64,000 nucleotides of DNA from Rahnella laticis (lineage in GTDB: Bacteria > Pseudomonadota > Gammaproteobacteria > Enterobacterales > Enterobacteriaceae), in assembly GCF_015644585.1 (NCBI RefSeq), contig NZ_JADOBI010000005.1, positions 1 to 64,000 of the forward strand. The letters are read 5' to 3'. The position numbers and the translations under genes are program-made. Of this stretch, positions 14,992 through 25,519 are shown in pieces. The first letter of the stretch is position 1; each line of letters starts with the position of its first letter. The notes under the pieces are model-generated. The model searched no databases. It was given only the letters and a program-made list of their open reading frames with translations, and was not told the origin of the DNA.

Positions 14992-15897
14992 TCAGGAAAG
15001 ACGGTAATGACGGTCCGGCACCGGCGTATCCGGCAACTGAGTCTGGTTGTTCATCTCACGCAGGTTAATTTCGATATTGGTACACATCGCGTCCATCGGC
15101 AGATGGTTATTAGCGTAGCCGAAAGGCATTTCCAGCTCTTCCGCCAGCGTATCGAGCGACAGGAAACTGTACGAAATAAATCCTGAAACCAGCAGCGTCA
15201 TGTAATGCAAATCCACAACCAGCGCGAACGGCAATAAGCTACAGAACAGATAGACCGTGCGGTGCAGCAAAAGCCCGTAAGCAAACGGGATTGGCATGCT
15301 GACAATACGCTCGCACCCGCCAACGACCTGCGAAAGCTGCAACAGCGTGGTGTCCATGTGGGTGTAGACGATATCCGACAACTCCCCGCTGCGGCGCCGT
15401 TCGGCCAGCCATTGCGACATCCGCAGCTGCACCATATTGGTCGGCGCGCGACGCGACAAAATATCTTCCGCATCTTCCCCGAGCAAACGTTCGAGATCAG
15501 GACGCGGATCGCTGTGGCGCAGCTGATGTTTGAGGCTGTAGCAGAACGCCAGCAGCAGGGTCGTCACGCGCTGCGCTTCGCCCGGACACACCGCCATTAC
15601 CTGACTTTGCATCGTTCGGCAGGCAATCAGTAACCCGCCCCACAGCTGGCGCGCTTCGATATAACGCGAATACGCCACGCTGTTACGAAACCCGAGGAAG
15701 ATCGCAATCGACACCCCCAGCAAACTGAACGGCGCCAGCGTGAGCTTCACGCCGAGCGTCTCATACCAGGGAAGGCTGAGAATGGCGGCGAGTGACATCA
15801 ATAAATTCAGACTGAGGCGGAACATAATGCTGGGCAGCACAGAGCCATGCCAGGCGAACAAACGCAAGAACCAGTGACGCGGAGGACGGATTATCAT
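14992..15897 (-). CDS. yneE: Bestrophin-family inner membrane protein YneE
   Basis: The product is about 301 residues and matches E. coli YneE along its length: N-terminal WHGSVLPSIMFRLSLNLLMS, then LAPFSLLGVSIAIFLGFRNS, and C-terminal HRTVYLFCSLLPFALVVDLH. Bestrophin homologues are pentameric ion channels; a Klebsiella homologue conducts cations. The ATG at 15897 gives the family N-terminus MIIRPPRHW but has no good Shine-Dalgarno; an upstream in-frame ATG at 15996 would add 33 residues and has none either. It is monocistronic. Confidence 0.85.
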   Translation of the reverse strand: MIIRPPRHWFLRLFAWHGSVLPSIMFRLSLNLLMSLAAILSLPWYETLGVKLTLAPFSLLGVSIAIFLGFRNSVAYSRYIEARQLWGGLLIACRTMQSQVMAVCPGEAQRVTTLLLAFCYSLKHQLRHSDPRPDLERLLGEDAEDILSRRAPTNMVQLRMSQWLAERRRSGELSDIVYTHMDTTLLQLSQVVGGCERIVSMPIPFAYGLLLHRTVYLFCSLLPFALVVDLHYMTLLVSGFISYSFLSLDTLAEELEMPFGYANNHLPMDAMCTNIEINLREMNNQTQLPDTPVPDRHYRLS

Positions 15898-16065
15898 TTT
15901 TTTATGGAGGTGCTTTTGCAGGTGAAGCGATTTTTTTTGCGATTCTTGCAAATAAACCTGCACATGCAAAGGACAATTTTGTGACACCGGTAACATTTAT
16001 TTTGAGAATCACGGTTTTCGTTTACAAGCGCAGGTGATCACTTTGTACAAACCGTAACGGAAACA

Positions 16066-16093
16066 TAATGTTTGGCATGGTAATGTCCGATAA
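16066..16093 (+). promoter_or_regulatory. Possible sigma-28 promoter
   Basis: TAATGTTT (16066-16073), a 12-base spacer and TCCGATAA (16086-16093). The -10 matches the sigma-28 consensus at 7 of 8 and the -35 at 7 of 8, but spacing is one base long. It would drive the small membrane protein at 16252-16353. Confidence 0.35.
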
Positions 16094-16251
16094 CAATCTA
16101 GACTGAGAAGAATACATGGCCCGGCATGGCGTGAAAGCTCTCAGGATTGATCGGTACTGACGATCAAAATAATGATAACGATCGGTTATACCCATTGGAA
16201 TTACAGGCCTATTCGCGAGACGATCGCGGAAAATTGAGAGCGGGCATACCA

Positions 16252-16353
16252 GTGAAAATTATTCTTATAGTACTCATCGCGTTGGCGATTATCGGATTAG
16301 CAGCCTGGTTTATCTTCAGGTCGGCAGCAAAAGACTCGGAAGATGATTATTAA
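16252..16353 (+). CDS. Small single-span membrane protein
   Basis: A GTG start at 16252 gives 33 residues: basic start, one hydrophobic helix (IILIVLIALAIIGLAAWFIF) and an acidic tail KDSEDDY. A TTG at 16147 would add a polar 35-residue N-terminus. Neither start has a strong Shine-Dalgarno. The membrane helix and positive-in, negative-out charge pattern suggest a true small protein. It lies between yneE and fliE, with a sigma-28-like sequence upstream. No family is recognised. Confidence 0.45.
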   Translation: MKIILIVLIALAIIGLAAWFIFRSAAKDSEDDY

Positions 16354-16484
16354 TTTTTTGCGTAATGCTTCGCAGTGCCCTTCCTTTTCGTTTTTCCTGC
16401 CAAAAAACCATGACGTTGCCCCCGCTATGCCCTTTCAGGCCACAGGTAACAACTCATCTGTATTATTTTCAGCAGGTTAGCGAC

Positions 16485-16799
16485 TTACACCGACATATTC
16501 ATGACATCCTGGTACGCCGTCACCAGTTTATTTCTCACCTGAATACCCAGTTGCAGTGAAATTGACGATTTCTGCAAATCCACCATCACGTCGTTCAGGC
16601 TTACGCCGGGAACGCCCATCTCCAGCTTTTCGGATTCCAGTTTTGCGTTGTTTTGCGTCTCGCTGATTTTGCCTAATGCCGCTTTCAGTTCGCTGGCAAA
16701 ACCCGCTTCTGACGTGGTATCCGTCTGAGGGGTTGCGCCTGCCTTGATGGCGGTGGCCTGCATCTGCTGTAAAACGCTCTCAATGCCTTGAATTGACAT
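16485..16799 (-). CDS. fliE: Flagellar hook-basal body protein FliE
   Basis: FliE is the small rod-proximal protein linking the MS ring to the rod, and an early type III export substrate. The 104-residue product starts MSIQGIESVLQQMQATA and has the conserved C-terminus KLVTAYQDVMNMSV. The ATG at 16799 follows GGAG; an upstream ATG at 16856 adds residues not found in the family. It is transcribed away from fliF, as in E. coli, so the 282-base gap holds both class II promoters. Confidence 0.95.
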   Translation of the reverse strand: MSIQGIESVLQQMQATAIKAGATPQTDTTSEAGFASELKAALGKISETQNNAKLESEKLEMGVPGVSLNDVMVDLQKSSISLQLGIQVRNKLVTAYQDVMNMSV

Positions 16800-16916
16800 G
16801 TTTTCTCCGCTTATTGCTGTGTCGGTGAACAAAAGGCTTCTTTCATGGAATGACACCCTATCACATCAGTTTTTTCCTAAACGCGGTAATTGAACCTAAA
16901 AACCATGGCTTATCGG

Positions 16917-16950
16917 GCCATTAACTTTGCCTTTAGCGGCAAATAATGGC
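16917..16950. promoter_or_regulatory. Inverted repeat in the fliE-fliF control region
   Basis: GCCATTA at one end is mirrored by TAATGGC at the other, and TTTGCC by GGCAAA inside, with a short centre. It sits in the divergent fliE/fliF promoter gap. FlhDC activates class II promoters at long imperfect dyads containing AATGGC-like half sites, so this is a candidate FlhDC site. That assignment is inference. Confidence 0.4.
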
Positions 16951-17081
16951 TCACCTAGAAAATAGGCCTGCCTGTACGGAGGACTGAAAAATGTCACGCT
17001 TCAACGATTGCGCACTTGGGAGTCTGTTTTGTTAAGAGACAACATGAACATCACCATTCAACAGCTAAATAGGGATCTTGT

Positions 17082-18800
17082 ATGAGTTCCGCAATAGCCG
17101 GCGCAGAAACCTCTCCAAACGGTTTTACTGCGTTGCTTAATCGCCTGCGCGCCAACCCAAAAATTCCTATCGCCATCGCCGCTGCGGCTGCCCTGGCCAT
17201 TGTTGTTGTCATGATGCTGTGGGCAAAACAGCCCACCTATAAGGTGTTGTTTAGCAATCTGGGCGATCAGGACGGCGGTGCCATCGTCACCCAGCTGACG
17301 CAGATGAACATCCCTTATCAGTTTTCAGAAAACGGCGCAGCCCTGTTAATCCCGGCAGATAAAGTGTATGAAACACGTCTGAAACTGGCTTCCGCCGGTT
17401 TGCCGAAAGGTGGCGCAGTCGGCTTTGAGCTGATGGATCAGGAAAAATTCGGCATCAGCCAGTTCAGCGAGCAGATCAACTATCAGCGCGCGCTGGAAGG
17501 CGAACTCTCCCGCACTATCGAAACTCTGGGCCCGGTCGGCAGCGCCCGCGTCCATTTAGCCATTCCAAAACCTTCCTTGTTTGTCCGCGAACAGAAAAAC
17601 CCCTCCGCTTCCGTGACCCTGAATTTACAGCCGGGTCGTGCGCTGGATGACGGTCAGATCAACGCCATCGTTTATATGGTGTCGAGCAGCGTGTCGGGTT
17701 TACCGCCAGCCAACGTCACCGTGGTCGATCAGAGCGGACATTTGCTGACGCAGTCGGACAACAACGGGCGTGACCTGAATGCTTCCCAGCTGAAATATGC
17801 CAATGAAGTCGAAGGCCGCCTGCAACGTCGTATCGAATCTATCCTCCAGCCGGTTGTCGGCAACGGTAACGTTCACGCGCAAATCACCGCGCAAATTGAC
17901 TACGCCAGCCGCGAGCAGACTGACGAGAATTACCAGCCAAACGGTACGCCGGAAAAAGCCGCTGTCCGTTCACGCCAGTTGAGCACCAGTGACCAGATTG
18001 GCGGCACAGCCGTCGGCGGCGTGCCGGGTGCATTAAGCAACCAGCCTGCGCCAGCTGCGACCGCGCCTGTCACCAATCCTCCTGCGGCGAACAATGCCAA
18101 CGGTGCGCAGAATCAGGCCGGTAACAACGCACAGAATAATACGCAAAACAACACGGCAAACCGTTCAACCGTTCCGTCGAACAGCCGTCGTGATGAAACC
18201 ACCAACTACGAAGTTGACCGCACTATTACCCATACGCAGCACAGCGCGGGTGCCGTACAACGCCTGTCCGCGGCGGTGGTCGTCAACTATCAGGTCGGGA
18301 CAGATGGCAAAGCGAAGCCACTGACCGACGAACAGCTGAAGAAAATTGATGATCTGGTTCGTGAAGCGATGGGCTTCTCGCAGGAGCGTGGCGATACGCT
18401 GAACGTGGTGAACACACCGTTCAACGACGCGGCTGAAGATACCGGTGAGCTGCCGTTCTGGAAACAACAGGCGTTCTTCGATCAGTTGCTCAACGCAGGT
18501 CGCTGGTTGCTGGTGCTGATTGTTGCCTGGCTGCTGTGGCGCAAGATGGTTCGTCCGATGCTGCGCAAACAGCAGGCAGAGAAAGATGCGGCAGCCGCCG
18601 CGGCCATCGCAGCAGCGATGCCACAGCCTGAAGGCAGCAAGCCGGTCAAACTTAGCAACGACGAGCTGGAGAAACGTAAACGTTCTCAGCAGCGTGTCAG
18701 CGTCGAAGTTCAGACCCAACGTGTTCAGGAGCTGGCCGATAAGGATCCTCGTATCGTCGCCCTGGTTATCCGCCAATGGATGAGTACCGAACAATCATGA
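17082..18800 (+). CDS. fliF: Flagellar MS-ring protein FliF
   Basis: FliF forms the MS ring in the inner membrane, the base on which the rotor and export gate are built. Of 572 residues, a first membrane helix is at about 27-49 ([20 protein letters not shown]) and a second at about 474-492. The periplasmic ring-building motifs lie between, and the C-terminal tail that binds FliG is at the end. The long Asn/Gln/Ala-rich linker around 310-370 is typical. The stop codon overlaps the fliG start by 4 bases (ATGA). Confidence 0.97.
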   Translation: MSSAIAGAETSPNGFTALLNRLRANPKIPIAIAAAAALAIVVVMMLWAKQPTYKVLFSNLGDQDGGAIVTQLTQMNIPYQFSENGAALLIPADKVYETRLKLASAGLPKGGAVGFELMDQEKFGISQFSEQINYQRALEGELSRTIETLGPVGSARVHLAIPKPSLFVREQKNPSASVTLNLQPGRALDDGQINAIVYMVSSSVSGLPPANVTVVDQSGHLLTQSDNNGRDLNASQLKYANEVEGRLQRRIESILQPVVGNGNVHAQITAQIDYASREQTDENYQPNGTPEKAAVRSRQLSTSDQIGGTAVGGVPGALSNQPAPAATAPVTNPPAANNANGAQNQAGNNAQNNTQNNTANRSTVPSNSRRDETTNYEVDRTITHTQHSAGAVQRLSAAVVVNYQVGTDGKAKPLTDEQLKKIDDLVREAMGFSQERGDTLNVVNTPFNDAAEDTGELPFWKQQAFFDQLLNAGRWLLVLIVAWLLWRKMVRPMLRKQQAEKDAAAAAAIAAAMPQPEGSKPVKLSNDELEKRKRSQQRVSVEVQTQRVQELADKDPRIVALVIRQWMSTEQS

Positions 18801-19789
18801 CTATGACCGGCACCGAAAAAAGCGCCATTTTGATGATAACCCTGGGTGAAGACCGTGCGGTGGAGGTGTTCAAGCACCTCTCCCCTCGCGAAGTTCAGCA
18901 AATCAGCGGCGCGATGGCGAATATCCATCAGATTTCCAACAAGCAGCTGGCGGAAGTGCTGAACGAGTTCGAAGACGAGTCAGAGCAGTACGCTGCGCTG
19001 AGCGTCAACACCAGCGAATACCTGCGTTCGGTTCTGACCAAAGCGCTGGGCGAGGAACGTGCCTCCAGCCTGCTGGAAGATATTCTGGAATCGCGCGAAA
19101 CCACCAGCGGTATGGAAACGCTCAACTTTATGGAACCGCAGATGGCGGCCGATCTTATCCGCGACGAACATCCGCAGATTATCGCCACCATCCTAGTTCA
19201 TCTCAAACGCGGTCAGGCTGCCGATATTCTGGCCCTGTTCGACGAGCGTCTGCGCAACGACGTGATGCTGCGTATCGCCACCTTCGGCGGTGTCCAGCCG
19301 GCGGCGCTGGCGGAACTGACCGAAGTGCTGAACAACCTCCTCGACGGCCAGAACCTCAAACGGGCGAAGATGGGTGGTGTTCGTACTGCGGCAGAAATCA
19401 TCAACCTGATGAAAACGCAGCAGGAAGAAGCCGTTATCGAAGCGGTTCGTGGTTACGACGGCGAACTGGCACAGAAAATTATCGACGAGATGTTCCTGTT
19501 CGAAAACCTGGTGGACGTGGACGACCGCAGCATCCAGCGCCTGTTGCAGGAAGTCGAAGGCGAATCGTTGCTGGTTGCATTGAAAGGTGCGGAACAGCCA
19601 CTGCGCGACAAGTTCCTGCGCAACATGTCCCAGCGTGCGGCGGATATCCTGCGCGACGACCTGGCAAACCGCGGGCCGATGCGTATGTCTCTGGTCGAGA
19701 ACGAACAGAAAGCGATTCTGCAAACGGTTCGCCGTTTAGCAGAGTCCGGCGAAATGATGGTTGGCGGCGGCGAGGATTCTTATGTCTGA
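18797..19789 (+). CDS. fliG: Flagellar motor switch protein FliG
   Basis: FliG is the rotor protein that contacts the stator MotA and transmits torque. The 330-residue product contains the armadillo middle domain with [20 protein letters not shown] and the C-terminal charged torque helix around [21 protein letters not shown] chose ATG 18797, which overlaps the fliF stop and gives [19 protein letters not shown]; an upstream frame start at 18776 lies inside fliF. It is close to E. coli FliG in length and sequence. Confidence 0.97.
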   Translation: MTMTGTEKSAILMITLGEDRAVEVFKHLSPREVQQISGAMANIHQISNKQLAEVLNEFEDESEQYAALSVNTSEYLRSVLTKALGEERASSLLEDILESRETTSGMETLNFMEPQMAADLIRDEHPQIIATILVHLKRGQAADILALFDERLRNDVMLRIATFGGVQPAALAELTEVLNNLLDGQNLKRAKMGGVRTAAEIINLMKTQQEEAVIEAVRGYDGELAQKIIDEMFLFENLVDVDDRSIQRLLQEVEGESLLVALKGAEQPLRDKFLRNMSQRAADILRDDLANRGPMRMSLVENEQKAILQTVRRLAESGEMMVGGGEDSYV

Positions 19790-20552
19790 TAATCCGATGT
19801 CCGGCCAGCCTGCTCCGGAAAAGAAAACCGCCGAAGAGCGTAATGCCGAGCGCATCAACGCCCTGCCGTGGCAGCCCTGGAAACCGGGTGATCTGGCCGT
19901 GCCGGTGTTCACCACGCCTGACGAACCTTTGCTGGCCGAAGGCGAAGAAGAACAGGACGACGGTCTGCCAAAACTTCAGGTGGATCAGAATGAGTTGCTG
20001 AACCTGCAACGTCGCGCTAAACAGCAGGGTTTCCAGCAAGGTCTGGAAGCCGGGCAGAAACAGGGTTACGCCGCCGGTTTTCAGCAGGGTCAGGAAGCCG
20101 GACAGCAGCAGGGAATACAGGAAGGCCAGCAACAGCAGGCCGTTCTGACCGAACACTGGCAACACATGGTGTCCGATTTCCAGCAAACGCTGGACGCGCT
20201 GGACAGCGTGATCGCCTCGCGCCTGATGCAGATGGCGCTGACGGCGGCCAAACAGATTATCGGGCAGGCACCGATTTGTGACGGCTCTGCCCTGCTCAAC
20301 CAGATACAGCAGCTGATTCAGCAGGAACCGATGTTCAAGGGCAAACCGCAGCTGCGCGTTAATCCGGCAGATTTCGAGCGCGTCGAACAACAGCTGGGTT
20401 CCACCCTGAGCATGAACGGCTGGCGTCTGCTGGCCGACAGCCAGATCCACGCTGGTGGCTGCAAAGTCAGCGCAGAAGATGGCGATATGGATGCCTCGCT
20501 GGCAACCCGCTGGCATGAACTGTGCCGCCTTGCCGCACCGGGAGATCTCTGA
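19782..20552 (+). CDS. fliH: Flagellar export regulator FliH
   Basis: FliH is the stator-like partner of the export ATPase FliI and anchors it to the C ring and FlhA. The 256-residue product has the conserved N-terminal tryptophans ([15 protein letters not shown]), a Gln/Gly-rich middle with GxxxG-type repeats (about 85-120), and a C-terminal FliI-binding domain. ATG 19782 is preceded by GAGG and overlaps fliG by 8 bases. The last base of its stop is the first of the fliI ATG. Confidence 0.95.
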   Translation: MSDNPMSGQPAPEKKTAEERNAERINALPWQPWKPGDLAVPVFTTPDEPLLAEGEEEQDDGLPKLQVDQNELLNLQRRAKQQGFQQGLEAGQKQGYAAGFQQGQEAGQQQGIQEGQQQQAVLTEHWQHMVSDFQQTLDALDSVIASRLMQMALTAAKQIIGQAPICDGSALLNQIQQLIQQEPMFKGKPQLRVNPADFERVEQQLGSTLSMNGWRLLADSQIHAGGCKVSAEDGDMDASLATRWHELCRLAAPGDL

Positions 20553-21916
20553 TGACCGCCCGCCTGAGCCGCCTGCTGAAAACGCTGGATGATGCGGAAA
20601 AGCGCATGGCCCGTACGCCGTCCGTGCGCCGCTACGGCCGTCTGACGCGGGCGACCGGTCTGGTGCTGGAAGCCACCGGATTGCAGTTACCGCTGGGCGC
20701 GACCTGTCTGATTGAACGTCACGACGGCCCGGTGGTGCAAGAAGTGGAAAGTGAAGTGGTCGGTTTTAACGGCCAGAGCCTGTTTCTGATGCCGCTGGAA
20801 GAAGTCGAAGGGATTTTGCCGGGCGCACGGGTTTATGCCCGGATTGCCGCCGACGGCCAGACCGCCGGTAAACAACTTCCGCTCGGCCCGCAGTTGCTTG
20901 GTCGCGTACTCGACGGCAGTGCCAAACCGCTCGACGGTTTACCGCCGCCGGACACCGGCTATCGCGCTGCGCTCATCACTCCGCCGTTTAACCCGCTGCA
21001 ACGTACGCCGATCACCGACGTACTTGACGTCGGCGTGCGCGCCATTAACGCATTGCTGACAGTCGGGCGTGGCCAGCGTATGGGCCTGTTCGCCGGTTCC
21101 GGCGTCGGGAAATCCGTGCTGCTCGGCATGATGGCGCGCTACACCAAAGCCGACGTCATCGTGGTCGGGCTGATTGGTGAACGTGGCCGCGAAGTTAAAG
21201 ATTTTATAGAGAACATTTTAGGTGACGAAGGTCGCGCCCGCTCGGTAGTTATCGCCGCGCCCGCCGACGTTTCGCCACTTCTGCGCATGCAGGGCGCCGC
21301 CTATGCCACGCGTATCGCCGAAGATTTCCGCGACCGCGGCCAGCACGTTTTGCTGATCATGGATTCCCTGACCCGTTATGCCATGGCGCAGCGTGAAATT
21401 GCGCTGGCCATCGGCGAACCGCCCGCGACCAAAGGCTATCCGCCTTCCGTGTTTGCCAAATTGCCCGCGCTGGTTGAACGCGCCGGTAACGGCATCACCG
21501 GCGGCGGCTCGATCACGGCGTTTTATACCGTACTGACCGAAGGCGATGACCAGCAGGATCCTATCGCCGACTCCGCGCGCGCCATTCTCGACGGCCACGT
21601 GGTGCTGTCACGCCGTTTAGCCGAATCCGGCCATTATCCGGCCATCGATATTGAAGCTTCCATCAGCCGGGCCATGACATCGCTGATCGATGACGCCCAG
21701 TACGGGCGCGTACGTAATTTCAAACAACTGTTGTCCAGCTACCAGCGCAACCGTGATTTGGTCAGCGTCGGCGCCTACGCCGCAGGCAGCGATCCGATGT
21801 TGGATCGCGCCATCAGGCTGTATCCGCAAATGGAGAATTTTCTCCAGCAGGACATCATGGAACGCAGCACTTACGAAGACGCCTGTCTGGAACTCAATAT
21901 GTTGTTCCCTGGCTAA
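20552..21916 (+). CDS. fliI: Flagellum-specific ATPase FliI
   Basis: FliI is the type III export ATPase, related to the F1 beta subunit, that unfolds and releases substrates from chaperones. The 454-residue product has Walker [14 protein letters not shown] at about 177-189 and Walker B around [17 protein letters not shown] (about 264-280), followed by the [17 protein letters not shown] region typical of FliI/SctN. The start overlaps the fliH stop in TGATG, indicating coupling. Confidence 0.97.
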   Translation: MTARLSRLLKTLDDAEKRMARTPSVRRYGRLTRATGLVLEATGLQLPLGATCLIERHDGPVVQEVESEVVGFNGQSLFLMPLEEVEGILPGARVYARIAADGQTAGKQLPLGPQLLGRVLDGSAKPLDGLPPPDTGYRAALITPPFNPLQRTPITDVLDVGVRAINALLTVGRGQRMGLFAGSGVGKSVLLGMMARYTKADVIVVGLIGERGREVKDFIENILGDEGRARSVVIAAPADVSPLLRMQGAAYATRIAEDFRDRGQHVLLIMDSLTRYAMAQREIALAIGEPPATKGYPPSVFAKLPALVERAGNGITGGGSITAFYTVLTEGDDQQDPIADSARAILDGHVVLSRRLAESGHYPAIDIEASISRAMTSLIDDAQYGRVRNFKQLLSSYQRNRDLVSVGAYAAGSDPMLDRAIRLYPQMENFLQQDIMERSTYEDACLELNMLFPG

Positions 21917-21942
21917 CTCTCTAATCAATAAAGGTAAATCAG

Positions 21943-22389
21943 ATGGAAAACGCATCACCATTGATCACCCTTTGTTCTCTGGCGCAAAAAGCGCTGGATC
22001 AGGCGACCAACAATTTAGGCCAGATCAGGCAGTCGCATAATCAGGCTGAACAGCAGCTCACGATGCTGCTCAACTATCAGCGTGAATATCGCGAAAAACT
22101 CAATTCCACCATGACCGGCGGCATAGCGGCGAACACCTGGCAGAACTACCAGCAGTTCATCGGTACGCTGGAAGTGGCTATTGAACAGCACCGCAAACAA
22201 TTACAACAGTGGGATCAGCGGCTCAATGCCGCCGTTCACCAGTGGCAGGAAAAGCAACAGCGGCTGAACGCGTACCAGACATTGCAATCCCGGGCCAGCG
22301 AGCAGCAACGTTCTCTGGAAAACAAGATTGATCAAAAACAGAACGATGAGTTCGCCCAGCGCAGCGCACACAGGAAGAAAAATCCATGA
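21943..22389 (+). CDS. fliJ: Flagellar export protein FliJ
   Basis: FliJ is the coiled-coil central stalk of the FliI ATPase ring and an escort for export chaperones. The 148-residue product is almost entirely helical and Gln-rich (for example [20 protein letters not shown]), with no cysteine and no membrane segment. AAAGG precedes the ATG. It overlaps fliK by 4 bases. Confidence 0.95.
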   Translation: MENASPLITLCSLAQKALDQATNNLGQIRQSHNQAEQQLTMLLNYQREYREKLNSTMTGGIAANTWQNYQQFIGTLEVAIEQHRKQLQQWDQRLNAAVHQWQEKQQRLNAYQTLQSRASEQQRSLENKIDQKQNDEFAQRSAHRKKNP

Positions 22390-23780
22390 ATCTGAATATT
22401 TTGCCTGCTGCCGTCACCACGGCAAAGACGACCACGAGCGCAGCGACCGGCAGTTCGTCCGCCAGCAGCGCAGCGGCGACTGACGTCACGGCGACCGGCG
22501 ACAGCACCGCGTCGTCTCCGGCAGATTTTGCCAGCCAGCTCGAAGCCCAGCTGGGCTCAAAACTGGATCCGAAACTCACCAGCGCACTGGCGAAACTCGG
22601 GCAGCAAATCAGCGCCAAAGGTGAAACGGTGGATAAAGACACGCTGACGCAGGCGGTCACCACCGGCGAGAAAGACGGCAGTCTGATGCTCGATGACAGC
22701 GATCTGAGCAAAATGATCGCCGCCATTCAGGTTTTGCCGACCGGCAGCCTGAAGGGAACGTCGGTGAAAGACATTGCGCTGAGTGACAAAGACAAAGATA
22801 CCGGTTCTGCGGATGCCAGCATTCAGGCGCTGTTCGCCCAGCTGGCGGTACAGCAACAGCCTGCGCAGCAGATTCAGGCCGTGACCGCGGCTGCCACACA
22901 GACGGCCAGCGACGACACCACGCGCGCGCAGAACGCCAGCGCCCTGCTTTCCGGCCTGAACGTCACGGCGTCATCGCTTCTGACCGGCGACGGTAAAACC
23001 GCCGCAGTGACCGACACCGATCCGAAAACCGCGGCAACCGCTTCGGGCAATGCGGCCTCTGTCGCCTCAACGTCTTCACAGCATGCCACCAGCAGCAAAA
23101 GCGCGGCGTCCACCAATGCCGCTGATTTCAGCAGCGCACTGGCGTCAATGAGCGCGGCGGCTAACAGCACCGCAGCTGTTCAGCAAAACGACAGCCGTAC
23201 GCTCGACAGCAATTCAACGGCATTAAATCAGCTCAATACCGCCGCCGTTGCCGTGTCTTCTGCTTCCGTTCCAACGACACCAACCACCACCAGCGTCGTC
23301 ACCGCGCCGTCCACGCCGGTGCTGAACGCCCAGCTGGGCACGCCGGAATGGCAACAACAGCTCGGTCAGCAGGTGATGATGTTTAACCGTCAGGGACAAC
23401 AGACGGCGCAACTGCGTCTGCATCCTGAAGATCTGGGTTCCATTCAGATCAGCATGAAGATTGAGAACAATCAGGCGCAGCTGCACTTTGTGTCCGGCCA
23501 CAGCGGCGTTCGTTCCGCCCTTGAAGCCGCGATGCCAGAGCTGAAAACCGCGCTGGCCGACAGCGGCATCAGCCTGGGGCAAAGCAGCGTCGGCAGTGAC
23601 AGTTCGCAATGGCAGCAGGCTCAGCAGCAAAGTTCACAATCCGGCACGTCTCAGGGTGACGCGTCAAGCTGGGCGGCGTTCAATTCCGGCAGCAACACGT
23701 CGGCCAGTGACGCCCTGCCGGTTCCGGCTTCTATTGCGCAGCGGATTGGCGGAAATAACAGCGTGGATATCTTTGCGTAG
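22386..23780 (+). CDS. fliK: Flagellar hook-length control protein FliK
   Basis: FliK is the secreted molecular ruler that measures hook length and switches export specificity through FlhB. Of 464 residues, the first 320 are low-complexity and Ala/Thr/Ser-rich. The last 140 hold the conserved globular domain, with [38 protein letters not shown] and a Gln/Ser-rich tail. The start overlaps fliJ (ATGA). Only the C-terminal domain is well conserved among relatives. Confidence 0.95.
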   Translation: MNLNILPAAVTTAKTTTSAATGSSSASSAAATDVTATGDSTASSPADFASQLEAQLGSKLDPKLTSALAKLGQQISAKGETVDKDTLTQAVTTGEKDGSLMLDDSDLSKMIAAIQVLPTGSLKGTSVKDIALSDKDKDTGSADASIQALFAQLAVQQQPAQQIQAVTAAATQTASDDTTRAQNASALLSGLNVTASSLLTGDGKTAAVTDTDPKTAATASGNAASVASTSSQHATSSKSAASTNAADFSSALASMSAAANSTAAVQQNDSRTLDSNSTALNQLNTAAVAVSSASVPTTPTTTSVVTAPSTPVLNAQLGTPEWQQQLGQQVMMFNRQGQQTAQLRLHPEDLGSIQISMKIENNQAQLHFVSGHSGVRSALEAAMPELKTALADSGISLGQSSVGSDSSQWQQAQQQSSQSGTSQGDASSWAAFNSGSNTSASDALPVPASIAQRIGGNNSVDIFA

Positions 23781-23876
23781 CGTTTTGCAGATGCGTAAAA
23801 CCTCGCAAAATTGTTTCAGATAATTGCAGCCGGTCAGTTCTCCCTTAATTCAAACGGCAGAGCTGACCTTATTTAC

Positions 23877-23914
23877 CCCGCCTATTCTGACTATTGAACA
23901 ACAGGATAAGCGGG
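23877..23914. promoter_or_regulatory. Inverted repeat between fliK and fliL
   Basis: CCCGCCTATTCTG and CAGGATAAGCGGG pair at 11 of 13 positions around a 12-base centre. It lies in the 214-base gap before fliL, where E. coli has a class II promoter. It may be an FlhDC-region dyad or a hairpin ending the fliF-K transcript; no T-tract follows. Confidence 0.35.
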
Positions 23915-23994
23915 ATAATCATTCTCAGAATTGACTCAGCAGTCCGGTGCTCCTCACGCCAGTCTGCTCATACTTACAGGAAATCGCCTCATCC

Positions 23995-24495
23995 ATGTCT
24001 GACTCTGCTCTCACGGCGTCGCGTAAGAAAAAAAAGCGGCCGTTAATGATGATTCTGCTGTTACTCATTACCCTTGGAGCCTGTGGTGCGGCCGGTTACG
24101 CCTGGTGGATGATGCACAAACAGCAGCCTGCGAACGGTAGCGCGGCTGAAGTGAAGAAGAGCGAGCCCCCTGCGGCGCCGATCTTCCTGGCACTGGATAC
24201 CTTTACCGTTAACCTGCAAACGCCGGATAACGATCCTGACCGCGTGTTGTACATCGGCCTGACCCTGCGTCTGCCCGATGAACAGAATCGGGCTATTCTC
24301 AATGAATACCTGCCTGAAGTTCGCAGCCGTCTGCTGCTGCTCCTGTCCCGCCAGAAGACGGCGGATCTCGCCAGCGAAACCGGTAAACAACAACTGGTGC
24401 AGGACATCAAACAGGTTCTGGACGCGCCACTGGTCAAAGGTCAGCCACCTCAGGTGATCAACGACGTGCTTTTCACTGCTTTCATACTGCGATAA
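23995..24495 (+). CDS. fliL: Flagellar basal body-associated protein FliL
   Basis: FliL is a single-span inner membrane protein that rings the stator and supports torque at high load. The 166-residue product has a basic cytoplasmic start (SRKKKKRP), one membrane helix at about 17-40, and a periplasmic domain ending in FTAFILR. ATG 23995 ([11 protein letters not shown]) is preferred by family N-terminus over an upstream ATG at 23947. It opens the fliLMNOPQR operon. Confidence 0.94.
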   Translation: MSDSALTASRKKKKRPLMMILLLLITLGACGAAGYAWWMMHKQQPANGSAAEVKKSEPPAAPIFLALDTFTVNLQTPDNDPDRVLYIGLTLRLPDEQNRAILNEYLPEVRSRLLLLLSRQKTADLASETGKQQLVQDIKQVLDAPLVKGQPPQVINDVLFTAFILR

Positions 24496-24502
24496 ACAAA
24501 TT

Positions 24503-25519
24503 ATGGGCGACAGCATTCTTTCACAGGCCGAGATCGACGCACTGCTTAATGGCGACAGTGACAGCGCAGCCGAGTCGGCAAGCGCGGCACAAGCCAAAGC
24601 GTCGGACGACGGTGTAAAACCTTTTGACCCCACGACGCAACGTCGCGTTGTGCGTGAGCGGTTGCAGGCGCTGGAAATCATTAACGAGCGTTTTGCCCGT
24701 CACTTCCGTATGGGGCTGTTCAACCTGTTGCGTCGCAGCCCGGATATCACGGTCGGGCCGATCAAAATCCAGCCTTACCATGACTTTGCCCGCAACCTGC
24801 CGGTGCCGACCAACCTGAACCTGATCCACCTGAAGCCCTTACGCGGCACAGCGCTGTTTGTGTTCGCGCCAAGCCTGGTCTTCATCGCGGTGGATAACCT
24901 GTTTGGCGGTGATGGCCGTTTCCCGACAAAAGTGGAAGGCCGCGAATTTACCCATACCGAACAGCGCGTTATCAAACGCATGCTGACGCTGGCGCTCGAC
25001 GCCTACGAAGATGCGTGGAGCGGCGTTTACAAGCTGAGCGTGGAATATGTCCGTGCTGAATTGCAGATCAAGTTCACCAACATCACCTCTTCCCCGAACG
25101 ATATCGTGGTCACCACGCCGTTCCACGTGGAAATCGGTGCACTGAGCGGTGATTTCAACATCTGTATTCCGTTCAGCATGATTGAACCGTTACGCGAGTT
25201 GCTGACCAATCCGCCGGTCGAAAACTCCCGTCATGAAGAAAGTCAGTGGCGTGAAAACCTGGTGCATCAGGTTCAGCAATCTGAACTGGAGCTGGTGGCG
25301 AATTTCGTTGAAATCCCGCTGCGCCTGTCTCAGATCCTGAAACTTCAACCGGGTGATGTTCTGCCGATTGAAAAACCGGATCGTCTGATTGCACACGTCG
25401 ACGGCGTTCCGGTGCTGACCAGCCAGTACGGCACCATAAACGAACAATACGCCCTGCGCGTTGAACATTTGATCAACCCAATTTTAAATTCTCTAGATGA
25501 GGAACAGCCCCATGAGTGA
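24503..25519 (+). CDS. fliM: Flagellar motor switch protein FliM
   Basis: FliM is the C-ring protein that binds phosphorylated CheY and controls rotation direction. The 338-residue product has the N-terminal CheY-binding motif EIDALLNG at residues 10-17, a CheC-like middle domain that contacts FliG, and a C-terminal SpoA domain that pairs with FliN. The start is 7 bases after the fliL stop, and the end overlaps fliN by 8 bases. Confidence 0.97.
   Translation: MGDSILSQAEIDALLNGDSDSAAESASAAQAKASDDGVKPFDPTTQRRVVRERLQALEIINERFARHFRMGLFNLLRRSPDITVGPIKIQPYHDFARNLPVPTNLNLIHLKPLRGTALFVFAPSLVFIAVDNLFGGDGRFPTKVEGREFTHTEQRVIKRMLTLALDAYEDAWSGVYKLSVEYVRAELQIKFTNITSSPNDIVVTTPFHVEIGALSGDFNICIPFSMIEPLRELLTNPPVENSRHEESQWRENLVHQVQQSELELVANFVEIPLRLSQILKLQPGDVLPIEKPDRLIAHVDGVPVLTSQYGTINEQYALRVEHLINPILNSLDEEQPHE

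Noticed and set aside
19479-20516. 345-aa open frame antisense to fliG and fliH
   Set aside because: Antisense shadow of GC-rich coding sequence; real genes on the plus strand account for it.
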